64,000 bases of DNA from Agapanthus africanus (GCA_030015575.1 CM057339.1:773404809-773468808); one strand, 5' to 3'; shown: positions 11,830 through 22,949, counted from the first letter of the stretch. Notes: generated by a model not told the origin, from the sequence alone. A program made the numbers and translations.

Positions 11830-12140
11830 GAAACCCGACGTTCCCCTGGTCTTGTGGATAGCCTGTGCAATGAAATCCTAGACCCCTAATGGCGCGGCAA
11901 GTTACCCACCAAAACCTGAAGCGAGGCAGCTCCCTTCAACAAAGTGAATGGACCACCCAGCACTTCACGGAATCCGGTAACTTGAGCACCCCTCCTTGGG
12001 TCAACCTGTACCCCCTACGAGTGCGGCGAATAGCCCGCCAATTCTAGAGTGAAACCCCCTCCGTCTCAACGCCATGAGATGCGGTCCCGTTGCCCTCTAG
12101 AACTCGGCTACCCGTGCACCCCTCCGCGGGGTAATCCTAG
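11830..12140 (-). repeat. tandem repeat of about 140 bp in the Copia-2 leader
   Basis: Read on the - strand, GGAGGGGTGC..GTA.CCG and GGGGTCTAGGAT or GGGGTACAGGTT blocks occur twice. Copia-4 has one such unit near 63050-63180, so copy number differs between elements. No gene is seen. Confidence 0.6.
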
Positions 12141-12870
12141 TACAGAAAGTAAAATATATACAACGGGTACATCGACCTCAGCCCGGTCGTGCCCCAAAAG
12201 AATAATATACAAACAGGCAGTGACGGCAGTCCACATGTCGGACGCTCGCCCCGCAATATCAAATGTACATAAACAACCAAACTGTACTACCATTGCATCC
12301 AGGCTATCCACCACGACAAATCCGCAACATCACAGCACAACACAGAACATCAACGTGAATGTCACGTTTGCAAATCCGTCTAAAAGGGCTATAGCAATTA
12401 GACAGGATTTACCGATCAAATGACATTCACGGTCACAGATATAATGTAAATACTGTTAACTAACATGTTTTAAAAATTTCGATCGACAAAATTTCCCGAA
12501 GTGGGCCCCAAGTACAACTGCAGCACTAAAAATAATCTGGGCCCAAACAGAATATACCCAAACCCCCAATTCCAACACAGAGACCTACAGAAGAAATTTG
12601 GTGCACTGTGGCTACAGTACGGCGGCGGATCCACAGCCAAAACGTGGTTACGGCCGCGGATCCGCCGCGCTACAGTGAAATCAGCCGACCAAATTTCTTC
12701 AGTTCTCTTGAAAAAGCCTGCACATATTTCTGCAATGTACCAAATAATTTTTCGAGCACAAATAAAATTCGACAGAAAGTGCATATTTGAAACTGTGGTT
12801 TTTGGAATTTTCGTTCGATCGAAGTTCTAAACACGTTAGAACAAGCTAGTAAAGGTTAATGGCGTGGAGC
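12141..12870 (-). other. proximal leader of Copia-2, no gene seen
   Basis: This is the first 730 bases after the PBS in element sense. Nothing in it resembles a conserved protein. The short frames at 12470-12830 overlap each other on both strands and look accidental. Confidence 0.5.
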
Positions 12871-12878
12871 TGATCCCA
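12871..12878 (-). other. primer binding site of Copia-2
   Basis: The - strand reads TGGGATCA then GC directly after the LTR end. This is one base off TGGTATCA, the initiator tRNA-Met site usual for copia. Confidence 0.75.
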
Positions 12879-14984
12879 TGTAAGTCTACGGTAGCGCCCC
12901 GGCCGTCTGTACGAGGCCAAAATGCGGAAACGATCTTTAACTTTAAACCGGCGCTAACGCATACTAAAAACCCGGATCGGACCATTAACCTCCTACTAGC
13001 AAACTAGAGAAAGGGTAGAGAGCTATACCGAGCGATCCGTGTCCTTCGGTCTTCGGCCACCATCCCGATCTCCTCGCGGCATCTCCGGTCTCGATCTCCT
13101 CATCGGAAAGGGCACCACATCATCGAGTCTTTTTACGGGCTCCCACCTCTGGACCGAGGCAACTCGGACACAAAGTTGGCCAGCCGACGTGTTCAAGATT
13201 ACTGTAGACTGAGTGTAGAATGCTGTGTCTCGAGGGGTTGTTTGAAGTTGCCATTTGGATGTGAAGGTGAACTATGGAGATGAGCTTTGGAATTTTAGAT
13301 GCAAGCAAATGAGAATGTATATTTTCCCACAACCAAAAAAAAAATCCTCAACCCCCAAAAATGTGGCCGGCCAAATATGAGAGGAGGGAAGCAATGAAGG
13401 GAGGCGAGTGTAGGAAAAAGAAATGGTGACCATAAGCCAATGTGTGATGATAATGAGGAAATAATATCACATCCCCATCCAACTCAATCCTCTCTCAATA
13501 AATGCAAAGGAAATGATTCAAAAAGAATCAAATGATGCTAGAACCATCATGTAAACCCTCCATCACAAAACCCCCCTCCACTTTGCTAATTTGCACATTT
13601 GCAAATAAGCCCCTTCATGAATTTTCAGCCAAAGAAAGAAAGAAAGGAAAATGGCCGAAACGGAATGCAAACTGGCAACTTCAAAAAAGCGATCCGGTAA
13701 TAAATTACAGGAAAACCCCGCGACTGTATATACATACCCGCATTTGTATTCCGACCGAATACAAATGCAATGAGACAAAATCTACACTGTATAATATTAG
13801 GATTCGGCTTAAACCAAAGCCCGCTAGTACTATCCGTCCGAACCATGACACGTGCAAAAGTGCACGCGTACGTTCGAACCTTGCCATAAATCCATATGGC
13901 CTCTACAACGTTTCGCCTGAAACTTGAGAAACTGTATGTGGGGGACTCTAAAGACTCGTCAATACTTTGGCTGTGTATTTAACCACTAGCACGTCAGAGG
14001 TATTAGCCATACGTAACGGGCTACCAGGTATTGACCAAAAGGGAGGTCGATGAGCGAAATCATCCTGACACCCTACTGAGCCTGTCAGTGACAATATCCG
14101 TACAGTCCGGTCCGTTCGTCTATGAGCATCGCATGGCGGGCCTAGGGGGTTGGTAAAAGTCAGACCTCCTAAAAGCGGTACAAGTCGTGTCGGAGTGTAG
14201 CCCAGAACACCCTGAGATACTACTGGAATACCTACCAGTAAATCTCCTGCCTTGGCCAAGGACTTCGTGTAATGGCTCTCCTAGACACAGCGCGACCTCA
14301 CCCCCAATACCGGGAGAGACGAACCCCTGCAGATCCGCTCACTGCCTCCATGTGGCTCGGGACTGTACCCAACTAAAACCTGTTTGCACGACTCCTTTGA
14401 GCCGTGGTAGGGTAGTAATCAAAGCACATTGGGAACTCATACGAGACAAATGACGATCTCAGGTCGATGAACTAACCTGTACACATGTCACAAGGGAACT
14501 GCTATATGACGTCTGGTATAATCCCAACTAGCAGGTTCCCGGCGAGTCATGTCCGGTGTACTCATAACCCAATGAGCACCTGTATATATCTTAGGTGAAC
14601 CAACTGACACCAGTGGCTTGTGAGACCGGCCACCGCCCCTCGTCGGGGTCTCGACTGTATACACTAGTCTACTCCGGAGTATCGATTCCCCGTCTCGAAT
14701 ACTCCCACGACTAGGGACCACTTTAAGGATGTGCTTATAGACCCCAGCTCCCACGTATATGATCGCCATCATACTGCTGGTAGTCAAGCAAGAATCGTAA
14801 GGGCTCTATCAACGTGTAATAGCGACTTGTAAGGTCACCTAAAGCTGTACACGATGATAAAGATAAACCAGATAGCATACTATCATCTTGAGTAAGACTG
14901 TCCTACCGGTATAGGTCCTCCCTCAATCATTGCAATCACGTGCCTATGATCCAATAATTGACTTTGAGGGCACTATGTCCAACA
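12879..14984 (-). repeat. 5' LTR of Copia-2
   Basis: It is near-identical to 5023-7137 and ends ..ATGTCCAACA before the GAGCA duplication. No gene is seen inside it. Confidence 0.93.
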
Positions 14985-14989
14985 GAGCA
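14985..14989. repeat. target site duplication GAGCA, right of Copia-2
   Basis: It is identical to 5018-5022. Confidence 0.93.
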
Positions 14990-15097
14990 TAGGGGTGGTT
15001 TGGTCGGTTGCTGTAGGCCCTTTTTTGCATGCTCCGGGACACGTTATCTGCCACGTGTCATGATCTGGGAGATCGCTGATATCGAGCATCATCAGGC
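14990..15097 (-). repeat. probable second segment of the Ty3/gypsy remnant LTR
   Basis: This is the DNA that continued from 5022 before Copia-2 landed. The last bases, CATCATCA to 15094, could be the outer LTR end complementing TGATG at 4373. A GCCACGTGTCA box lies near 15051. Confidence 0.45.
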
Positions 15098-16517
15098 TGT
15101 CACGCCCCACTTCCCGGTGTACGGTGAAGGGGACGCGACTGGTCGCTACGTATTTACTTTGAAGTAAATACGCTAAGCGTAACTAAGCAATATAAAAGAA
15201 ATGTACACAAGAGACAAATGTAATGAACAACAACTTTATTTATTAACATTCTTTTTACAATACATGGAAAAGTAAATACATGGAATAAAGCGATGCCTAA
15301 ACATTGGCATAACAGAAATGGAAAAATACAGAATGTAAAGGAAATGTACAAGTGTAACTACAGCTCGGGATCTTCAATAAACTGGTCAAAGTCTTCAGTG
15401 CTAGGCTCGATCTCTGGAAGGTCCGAATCACCTGACGATATTCAAAGAAGAAGAAAAAGAATGTCGTCAGCGAATAAATCACTCGGTAAGTCCCAAAGAT
15501 AAGGGAGAAGTAGAATGGATAGAGAGAGAATGTAGCTTTTAAAGTTATATTATATTGTTAACGCTGTTGTTTGTAGCTTGGTACAGAAGGATGCCAGTGT
15601 ATACGAGAGGAGTCTCTATATGCCAGAGACTAAAGGCAAATGGAGTACAAGGAGCCGTTTATGCCACGGTACAACAACAACGAAATATAGGTTAGGTGTC
15701 TTAATAGTTGCAGTCTCGTGCCACTTCTAATACCTTCCAAACCAATCTACCCCTTAAACCCCTCAATGTCTTGATTGTATTGTAAATTGTATTGTCTTGT
15801 ATTATATATTGTACAGATGGATTACTTGCCGAAACCATGATATCAGTAAATGGATGTAACTGGAGAATCGTGTAGATGGAAGTATATTCATGGTTCGGTT
15901 CAGTCAATACATATTGAATACATTGAATATATGTATTCATGGATTCATATTGAATTGTAGTTTGTACTTGAATCATATTCAAGTCAGATTATTTATAATG
16001 AGACTCAGTCTGAGTCAGAACAATTAGAATAGAAATTGAATCCTGAATTAGGTTTTGGTGTTATCGGTAACCGCTGCACATGGGCGGCAGGATTTGTTTC
16101 TTTTTCAAAGACGATTACCGTGTTGATAACACCGTTTGTTAAGTTGTCTACCTTAAATATGCAAGCACCCATATCTCCGGCTCCCTGAGACTCAAGAGAC
16201 TGGTCCCGCTTAAACCTATATTTACTAGGGTCCTTATTGTAATTTATAAAACTTGAGGGGTTTTTATGTAAAAATAATTTTTGTATACTTTTCAAAATAC
16301 ACCCCAAGTATTTAATTATCGTCTTTAGAGTTTCATAGATGTAGATTTTATATATGTGACATTTATAGTGAATAAACCTATTTTTCATAATACATGGTAT
16401 ATAATTGTAAAGTATTGAACTTGTATGAAATTGCATGGTACTTTAATGTTAAGTGATTCTTTTTGATTTAGAAAAGTTGGAATATTTATACTATATTAAA
16501 AATAGATATTTTGGTGA

Positions 16518-16518
<1 letters not shown>

Positions 16519-16553
<35 letters not shown>

Positions 16554-16556
16554 TAT
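16519..16556. repeat. CATA then TA microsatellite in the Tekay 3' LTR
   Basis: About seven CATA units run into a TA stretch. The other LTR has only a TA run at about 55676-55699, so the tract changed after insertion. Confidence 0.9.
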
Positions 16557-17779
16557 TTATAAAAATAATTTAATTTATTATTTTTCTAGAAATCTCATTT
16601 TCTTAAGATGCTTGTATTTTAAAATCTTTCGAGACCAAATGCTTCTTGCGGAGGTCTGCATCTCGCACTACTAAGTCCGAGGATGCGCGATAATCTGCAC
16701 CGTCTCGAACGGGTTCCCCTAAATGGGTTGTAGCGGCGCTTTGCAAGGATTTATTTAAAATACATAATTTTATAGAAAAAGGTTTTAATAGTAAAAGGTA
16801 TTTATGTGTAAATTCGTATTCCCGTATTCTATATTCCCGAAAGAAATCATGCTATATTGCATATGAGTGTTGTGAGGAGGTAGGTCATTATCTCGTAATC
16901 TATTTAAAGGTATAGCAAGAAATATGATGTTTAATGTTAAAACTAAACTACATGGTATTTTACTGAAAAAGTACGATAAAAATTATAACATGAAATATTT
17001 TACTATGAAACTTATTCATGATGTTTTGTTAATATTTAATAGTCAATATGTGAGAGTTTGGTATGCTTGTAATTAAGAAAATTGGGATTTTTTAAAGAAA
17101 ACCGAATCAGAAGTCGGATTAACTCCGCTTCCGTCGGGTTTTAGAAATACGAGTTTTAAGAATAGAGAATAGAAGAGGGAGGGACTTACTGGATTTTGGT
17201 TTAGAGGAGAGGAAGAGGGAGTGGAAGTAGGTTCCGGTGCGTCGCTTCGTCTCCTGGAGCTCCTAGGGTCGTCGTCGGAAGTTCGCCGGAGCTTCGCCTT
17301 TCGCTAACTCCACTTGTACACTAGAGTTCTAGAGGATTTTCTTGAAAGTTTTGGACAGAGATTTGGGGTGAGGGGTGTGAATTGGGATGGTATTTATAAG
17401 GAAAACTAGGGTTAGGGTAGAAGAAAGGGTATGAAAAAAATGAATTTAATTTTTGCATTAAAAAGAGTTTTAATTTGATTTTTAATCCTCTGTAATAATG
17501 TAGGGTTTTTAAAGTGTACAAGGGCTTCAAGAAGGCAAAGAGGCACAGGAATTCAGAAGAGAACTCGGCGATCCGACTCGGTTGGACCTGCGTCGCCGGC
17601 CGAGTCAGCTGCGCCGCCGGCTGGAGTCGGGCCGGTTCTCCGCCGCCACGTGTCCATCGATGTTTGGTTATTCTCCTGGGACAGTTTGTTTTATATGTAA
17701 CTTTTGGTTTTTACGAGTTATGCACGTGTAGACCCTTAGACTTCTAAAAATTTAAAAGAAAACTAATAAAAAGTAATGT

Positions 17780-17850
17780 GGCTAATGGGATTTGAACTCT
17801 GGTGCTTTGGTTCAGTAGTGCAAGGTCTTACCAATGAGCTACAAGCTCTT
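17780..17850 (-). other. tRNA-like segment in the Tekay 3' LTR
   Basis: On the - strand GTAGCTCATTGGTAAGA resembles a tRNA D-arm (A box) and GAGTTCAAATCCC resembles a T-arm (B box). They are spaced as in a tRNA, within about 70 bases. Arm pairing is imperfect, so a working tRNA is unlikely. The other LTR has the same segment at 56913-56982. It could be a captured tRNA head, a relic of a SINE or an internal pol III promoter. Confidence 0.6.
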
Positions 17851-17964
17851 TCATGCTATTAAAAAGCAAAACAAATACTTATAGTACTCACAGAAAATGT
17901 AAATACCCTAAGTATATATTAACTTTAAATCAAATTTATGTTCACAAGAAATGGAGTTGTTACA

Positions 17965-17985
17965 GTCTACCCTCCTTAAAAAAAA
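17965..17985 (-). other. polypurine tract of the Tekay element
   Basis: The - strand reads a T run, then AAGGAGGGTAGAC, directly before the LTR start TGTAACAACTCC. Confidence 0.85.
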
Positions 17986-18020
17986 TTCGTCCTAGAAATT
18001 TACAAATTTTATTTTAAGGA

Positions 18021-19713
18021 CTAGTTAACAAATAGGTGAGGATATCTTGCACGCATCTCATCTTCCCTTTCCCATGTCGATTTTCCTGGAGTGTCTTTTC
18101 TCCATATCATTCGAACCAAGTTGACTTCCTTGTTTCGAAGTGACTTTACTTTCCTGTCCAGGATCTCCAAAGGTTGTTGCTCACAAGATAAGTCAGGCTG
18201 TACAGTGAGCTCGGAATGATCGAGAATGTGGCTGGGTCACTCACATACCTTCTGAGTTGGGATATATGGAACACATTATGCACTCCTTCCAATGAAGGTG
18301 GAAGTGCCAAGCGGTATGCCACTTCACCGACTCGTTCGAGTATGTCGAACGGTCCAATGTATCTCGGACTTAGCTTACCCCGTCTTCCAAATCGAATCAC
18401 TCCATGGTTCCGAGATATCTTTAAGAATATATGATCTCCCGGCTGAAACTCCAAGTGACGTCGCTTTGCATCAGCCCAGTGCTTCTGTCGATCTTGGGCT
18501 ATGCGCATTCATTCTCTGATAGTACAAACCACATCAACAGTTACTACTATCATCTAAGGTCTAAGGAGTTCTCTATCTCCGATGTCATTCTAATTTAATG
18601 GCGATCGGCACTTCCTTCCATAGAACGCTGCAAAAGGTGTCATTCCAATGCTTGCTTGGTAGTTGTTGTTGTATGAAAACTCCACAAGATGTAGGTGATC
18701 TTCCCACGATCCTCCGAAGTCTAACATACACGCTCTGAGCATATCCTCCAAGATCTGAATAGTTTGCTCAGACTGACCATCTGTTTGTGGATGATAAGCT
18801 GTGTTGAAGTTCAGACTTATTCTCAAGCTTGCTTGCAGACTCTGGCAAAATTGTGATCGGAACCTGGTGTCACGATCGGAGACAATGCAGACCGGTACTC
18901 CATGAAGTCGCACAATTTCCTGTATGAGTTCATGGGTATCAGAGATAGTACATATTTGAAGAGTTTAAATCTTACTTAGATTCTTACCTCCATGTACTTC
19001 CTTGCTAATGTCTTAGTTGATTGGCCAACTCGAAATGGGATGATGTAAGCCGACTTTGTAAGTCGATCCACAATGACCCATACTGCATCGTTACCCTTTA
19101 TGCTACGAGGAAGTGCAGTCACAAAATTCACTGTGATGTGTTGCCACTTCCATTCCGGGATAGATAACGGTTGAAGTAATCCAGCAGTCCTGTGATGTTC
19201 AGCCTTTACTTTCTGACACAACAAACATTTAGAGACGCTTCTGGCTACTTCACGCTTCATTCCATGCCATCAGTAATTTTGATGTAGTTCTTTGTACATC
19301 TTTGTACCTTCAGGGTGTACTGAGTAGGGAGAGTTGTGAGCTTCTTTCATTAACTCTTTCCAAACAGAACCTTTTGGTACACACAATCTGCTGCCGTATC
19401 TCAAAGATCCATCTTCATGGATGATGAAGTCTGTTCTGAGTCCATTCTCTACTTGTTCTCTGATCTTTTGCAACTTAGCATCACTTTCTTGAGCTGCTTT
19501 GATCTGATTGACAATTGTTGATTGAACTTGTAAATTTATCAAACTTGAAGCGTTGCCTGGCATGACTACTTCAATCTCCATCTGATGTACATCTTGTTGA
19601 AGCTTCCACTGAGCGATAAGATTCATCAATAATGGTTGGCGACTAAGGGCATCAGGTACTACATTCATTTTCCCTAGGTGATATTGAAGGTTGATGTCAA
19701 AGTCCTCCATGAG
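18021..19713 (-). pseudogene. integrase with GPY/F end and chromodomain
   Basis: On the - strand come the HHCC zinc region (SVHPEGTKMYKELH and later KCLLCQKVKAEH), then HITVNFVTALPRS, IVSDRDTRF, AYHPQTDGQSEQTIQILEDM, the GPY/F block KLSPRYIGPF..VFHISQLRRYV and a chromodomain (ILDRKVKSLRNKEV..LVRMIWR..STWEREDEM) ending at a TAG at 18021-18023. The first catalytic Asp of the D,D-35-E triad is Asn here (VNFVT where the family has MDFVT). Several in-frame stops and a one-base shift near 18245 break it. A 68-bp GT..AG interval at 18920-18987 interrupts the core. The chromodomain normally steers integration toward marked chromatin. The copy is dead. Confidence 0.92.
18920..18987 (-). other. candidate spliceosomal intron, 68 nt, in the integrase
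   Basis: On the - strand it begins GTAAGAATCT and ends CTCATACAG, with a branch-like CTGAT in between. Removing it joins LARKYME to EIVRLHGVPVCIVSDRD, the normal uninterrupted integrase reading. Left in, it gives a stop at once. Confidence 0.75.
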
Positions 19714-21049
19714 TTATAACCATCGTCTCTGCCACATATTAAGCTCCTTCTGAGTAAACACATATTTCGGACTCTTGTGATCTGTGTATATGTTCATTCG
19801 CTCACCAAGAAGATAATGGCGCCAAATTTTAAGAGCAAAGATAACGGCTGCCAATTCCAAATCATGCGTTGGATAATTACGCTCATGAATCTTCAGCTGT
19901 TTTGAAGCATAAGCCACAACCTTACTGTGCTGATGTAGAACACATCCTAATCCCTTACCAGATGCATCACAATGCACTTCGAAACCTCCAGATTGGTCCG
20001 GTATAACGAGAATAGGCGCCGATGTCAACCTTGACTTGAGTTCTACGAGAGCTTGTTCGCATGCTTCTGACCACACAAAGTCTTCATCTTTATGTGTGAG
20101 CTTGGTCAGGGGTGTTGCTATCTTCGAAAAGCCTTCAATGAACTTTCTGTAATATCCAGCTAAACCCAAGAAACTCTGAATGTCCTTCACTAACTTTGGT
20201 GTCGGCCATTCGCTTACTACTGAAACTTTCGCTGGATCTACAGAGATTCCTTTGCCTGATACGATATGTCCAAGAAAACCAACCTGATCTAGCCAAAATT
20301 CGCACTTGCTGTACTTGGCATGTAATTGATGTTGTCGTAGAGTTTCCAAGATAATTCGTAGGTGTTCGGTATGTTCTTTCCGACTCTTAGAATACACAGA
20401 TGTCGTCGATGAAGATGACAACAAACCTGTCTAAGTACTCCCGGAAAAATTGATTCATTAGGTTCATGAATATTGCTGGTGCATTGGTTACTCCAAATAG
20501 CATCACAAGAAATTCTTAATGTCCATAACGAGTTCTGAAATCCGTTTTATGAATATCAGCTTCCTTGACCTTCACTTGATGATAACATGAACGAAAATCT
20601 AACTTAGAGAAAACACAAGATCCACTTAGCTGATCGAATAAATCGTCGGTAGAGGATACTTGTTCTTTATCGTGACTTCGTTCAAGGCTCTATAATTGAT
20701 GCACATTCTGTATGAACCTTCCTTCTTCTTCACAAGCAATATTGGTGATACCCAACTTGAAGTGCTGGGACGAATCCATCCTTTCGCCAATAATTCGTCC
20801 AACTGGGTTCAGACTTCTTCAAACCTTCCGGACTTAATCGATAAGGTGCTTTGATCACCGGTTGTGCTCCTGGTATTAAATCAATGCTGAATTCATGAGC
20901 TCGATCGGGAGGCAAACCTGATATATCTTCAGGAAATACATCGTCGAACTCTCGAACCACTTCTGGCTTTGATCCTTCCTCTGCTTGAGTTGCTGCAATT
21001 ACTGCCTTCTTTGGTTTCGCTTTGTAAATACTTGGCTCCAGGGTACGGT
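19714..21049 (-). pseudogene. reverse transcriptase and RNase H of the Tekay element
   Basis: RT motifs on the - strand include [75 protein letters not shown] and the catalytic FIDDI near 20400-20412. RNase H follows with FEVHCDASGKGLGCVL, KQLKIHERNYPTHDLELAA and IYTDHKS. Frame changes occur near 20820, near 20660 and just after FIDDIC (near 20395), and a TAA falls shortly before [15 protein letters not shown]. The enzyme would have copied element RNA inside the particle. No intron-like interval was found here. Domain order and motifs are clear, but the copy is inactive. Confidence 0.93.
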
Positions 21050-21406
21050 CTCCACTTTTGAAATAGAAGACCGGATGGTCTGGAATCTCGAATACTACCC
21101 TCCTTTGACGACAGTCAATGGTAGTATAAAATGTTCCGAGCCAATCCATACCTAGAACCACATCGAAGTTCGGTATGTCCAGTACCTTGAAGTCAGCATA
21201 GAATTCTCTGCTGCAAACGACTACTGGACACAAGCTGTATCCCATTGTTGCCCTTAGAACGCCATTCCTTGAACTGACATTCCAGCTGGATACAAGCGGT
21301 GTGACTGGAATCGCATGAGTTCGGACGAACCGTTGCGACATAGAGCAGTGAGATGCTCCAGTGTCGAAGAGTGCTAGTGCAGGAAGTGATGCTATTAGGA
21401 TTGTAC
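21050..21406 (-). pseudogene. retropepsin-type aspartic protease of the Tekay element
   Basis: The active site ALFDTGASH lies at about 21350-21372, followed by FKVLDIPNFDVVLGMDWLGTFYTTIDC, which is typical of plant Ty3/gypsy proteases. The Asp-Thr-Gly triad is intact. The protein piece reads straight on toward RT, as expected for one gag-pol polyprotein. Just upstream, an 89-bp GT..AG interval separates it from the end of gag. Its job was to cut the polyprotein in the maturing particle. Confidence 0.9.
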
Positions 21407-21495
21407 CTAAGGTATGTGGGATATGTTTTAGGTATAGGAAAAATATGTAGGAAGGTGTTAAGACTGAAAGAAAAGATTGAGAACAAAGGGGTTAC
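21407..21495 (-). other. candidate spliceosomal intron, 89 nt, between gag and protease
   Basis: On the - strand it begins GTAACCCC and ends ATACCTTAG, with CTTAAC as a possible branch site. Removal joins ATGQVITG to TILIASLPALALFDTGAS in one frame, the usual reading across this boundary. Unspliced it carries several stops. Confidence 0.75.
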
Positions 21496-22758
21496 CAGTG
21501 ATGACTTGGCCAGTGGCCTCAGCTTCTTCCACGGTCATCGTGAAAGCCTATCGCTGCGGTACATTTCTCCTGGCCGGAGGAGCATTCCTTGGAATGTTAT
21601 TTTGAGCTTGATGGAACTGACGAGGAAGAGGTGCAGTCGGTGGTCCTCTAGGTGGTGGAGCAGGTAGTGCAAATCTCGGAGCAGGTGCTTGGATGGCTGG
21701 GCGTTACGGGTAAGTGATTGTTGGCCTGGGTGCAGCATATGAGTTTTGTCTACGAGGACAAGACACAATATCGTGAGTAGCTGAGCCACAAACTAAGTAA
21801 AGGCGGTTTGCACGCCAACAGTCATTCATTAGATGCCCATCTCTCTTGCAGTAGTAACAAAAGGCTGGGCTGTGACGGTTGTTCGGTACTCCCGGTCTCC
21901 TTGGCACAAAAGATGGCTTTGATGAGGCTCCTCCTACCATCTGATTGGCAGGGCGCTTAACTCCAGCAGATTGAGATCTGCCCCTCATATTTACCACCGC
22001 CTCATAACGGTGGGCAGCTTTCAGAACCGATTCATGAGTCGGAAAATCTCCTGTGGCCAGTGCAGCCTAGATCTCCGAATCCAAACCTTGTTGAAATCGA
22101 CGGGCTCTGATCTCATCCGTCGGTTTCAGGTGTGCCGCAAATCTGTTAAAGTATTGTGTTAGTTGTGTAGTATGCGATATAGTGAAAAATCGAATTATTG
22201 AGACATATCTTACCGACTGAGCATGGTGAACTCAGCGTCATATTCATCTACTGACTTGGTCCACATCGAACCCTATTGCAGATGGATGAACTGCTGTTCC
22301 ATATCGAACCTGGCAGTCTCAGGGAAGTACATTGCGTCGAACATGTCTTAGAAAGTCTTCCATTCGATGGGTTGATCAAGACGGCTTTCTTTCGCCTTCC
22401 ACCAAACCCGTGATTTGTCCGTGAGCCGCAGTTTCGCAACACAGACCCAAGCTATTTCTGGCACTTGTGCTGCTGCCAGATCATCTTCGATGCTTTGAGC
22501 CCATTCCTCAGCTTCTAGAGGGCTCTCTTTTCCTGTGAACTGCTTGATATGCAAAGCTCTGAATTGCTTCACCCCAGGTGCTTCTGCCTCGGGACGGTTC
22601 ATTAAAAGAGCAGTTTGCTGCTGCTGTCCTTCTAGGAGGCTGCGGATCGCCTCAAGCAGAACCGTCTGCTCGTTGATCGGAGCAGGGACGACAGGTGTGA
22701 GTGGTAGTGGTGGAGGTGTGTTGTTGACATTGGTGCTGGTGTTGTTCGGGGAATCCAT
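21496..22758 (-). pseudogene. gag of the Tekay element (capsid and zinc knuckle)
   Basis: The frame starts at the ATG at 22758 (MDSPNNTSTNVNN), 190 bases inside the 5' LTR. It includes the capsid part FTGKESPLEAEEWAQSIE and WWKAKESRL, a later block ARRFQQGLDSEI, and a CCHC zinc knuckle CYYCKRDGHLMNDC at about 21836-21880. A second cysteine group (VCGSATHDIVSC) follows. In-frame stops include TAA at 22345-22347. A 71-bp GT..AG interval at 22143-22213 interrupts the capsid region. Gag packages element RNA in particles. The start was chosen as the first ATG downstream of the LTR that opens this frame. Confidence 0.9.
22143..22213 (-). other. candidate spliceosomal intron, 71 nt, in gag
   Basis: On the - strand it begins GTAAGATATG and ends CTTTAACAG, with a CTAAC branch-like site about 20 bases before the end. 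Removal joins EFTMLSR to FAAHLKPTDEIRARRF in phase; read through, it gives TAA immediately. It is AT-rich, as plant introns are. Confidence 0.78.
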
Positions 22759-22918
22759 AATCTTGAATGAAAAATTTGGGTTAGGACAGATTCAAAATAT
22801 ATGAAATGATAAAATTCAAGGAGTATGAATTATAAAGAATGTTTTCAGTTGCTGGTTCTTGTGTTATATTGCTTAGGTTGTCCATGCAGAACTGAACTGC
22901 ATGATAGGGTTCCATACA

Positions 22919-22931
22919 GCTCTGACCTACA
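22919..22931 (-). other. degenerate primer binding site of the Tekay element
   Basis: The - strand reads TGTAGGTCAGAGC, close to the initiator tRNA-Met site TGGTATCAGAGC, about 18 bases from the LTR edge. Confidence 0.55.
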
Positions 22932-22949
22932 TGGGCCACCAACAAAACC

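Larger units (their letters stand above)
5023..14984 (-). mobile_element. Copia-2: complete but decayed copia element
   Basis: Two near-identical LTRs of 2115 and 2106 bp flank 5.74 kb. They are bounded by GAGCA duplications, so this is one insertion read on the - strand. The PBS is beside the right LTR and the polypurine tract beside the left one. The internal part holds wrecked RT and RNase H near the 3' end and a long non-coding leader near the 5' end. Gag, protease and integrase are not recognisable. The leader is homologous to that of Copia-4. It could only have moved with help from another element's enzymes, unless it decayed after insertion. Confidence 0.93.
15098..17964 (-). repeat. 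3' LTR of the Tekay element (2867 bp)
   Basis: The + strand runs TGTCACGCCCC..GTTGTTACA. A near-perfect palindrome at 15149-15172 (arms CGTATTTACTT / AAGTAAATACG) is followed by GCTAAGC. A tRNA-like segment lies near its element-sense start and a CATA microsatellite in the middle. No protein gene is seen. Confidence 0.9.

Noticed and set aside
12470..12830. Overlapping frames of about 100 codons in the Copia-2 leader
   Set aside because: They lie on both strands of the same DNA, without homology to copia proteins or a start context.
15093..15097. Target duplication of the Tekay element (CAGGC against GTGGC at 59136)
   Set aside because: Only three of five bases agree, so it is not reported as a duplication.
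17780..17850. A functional tRNA gene
   Set aside because: A and B boxes are present but arm pairing is imperfect and it lies in an LTR. It is kept only as a tRNA-like segment.
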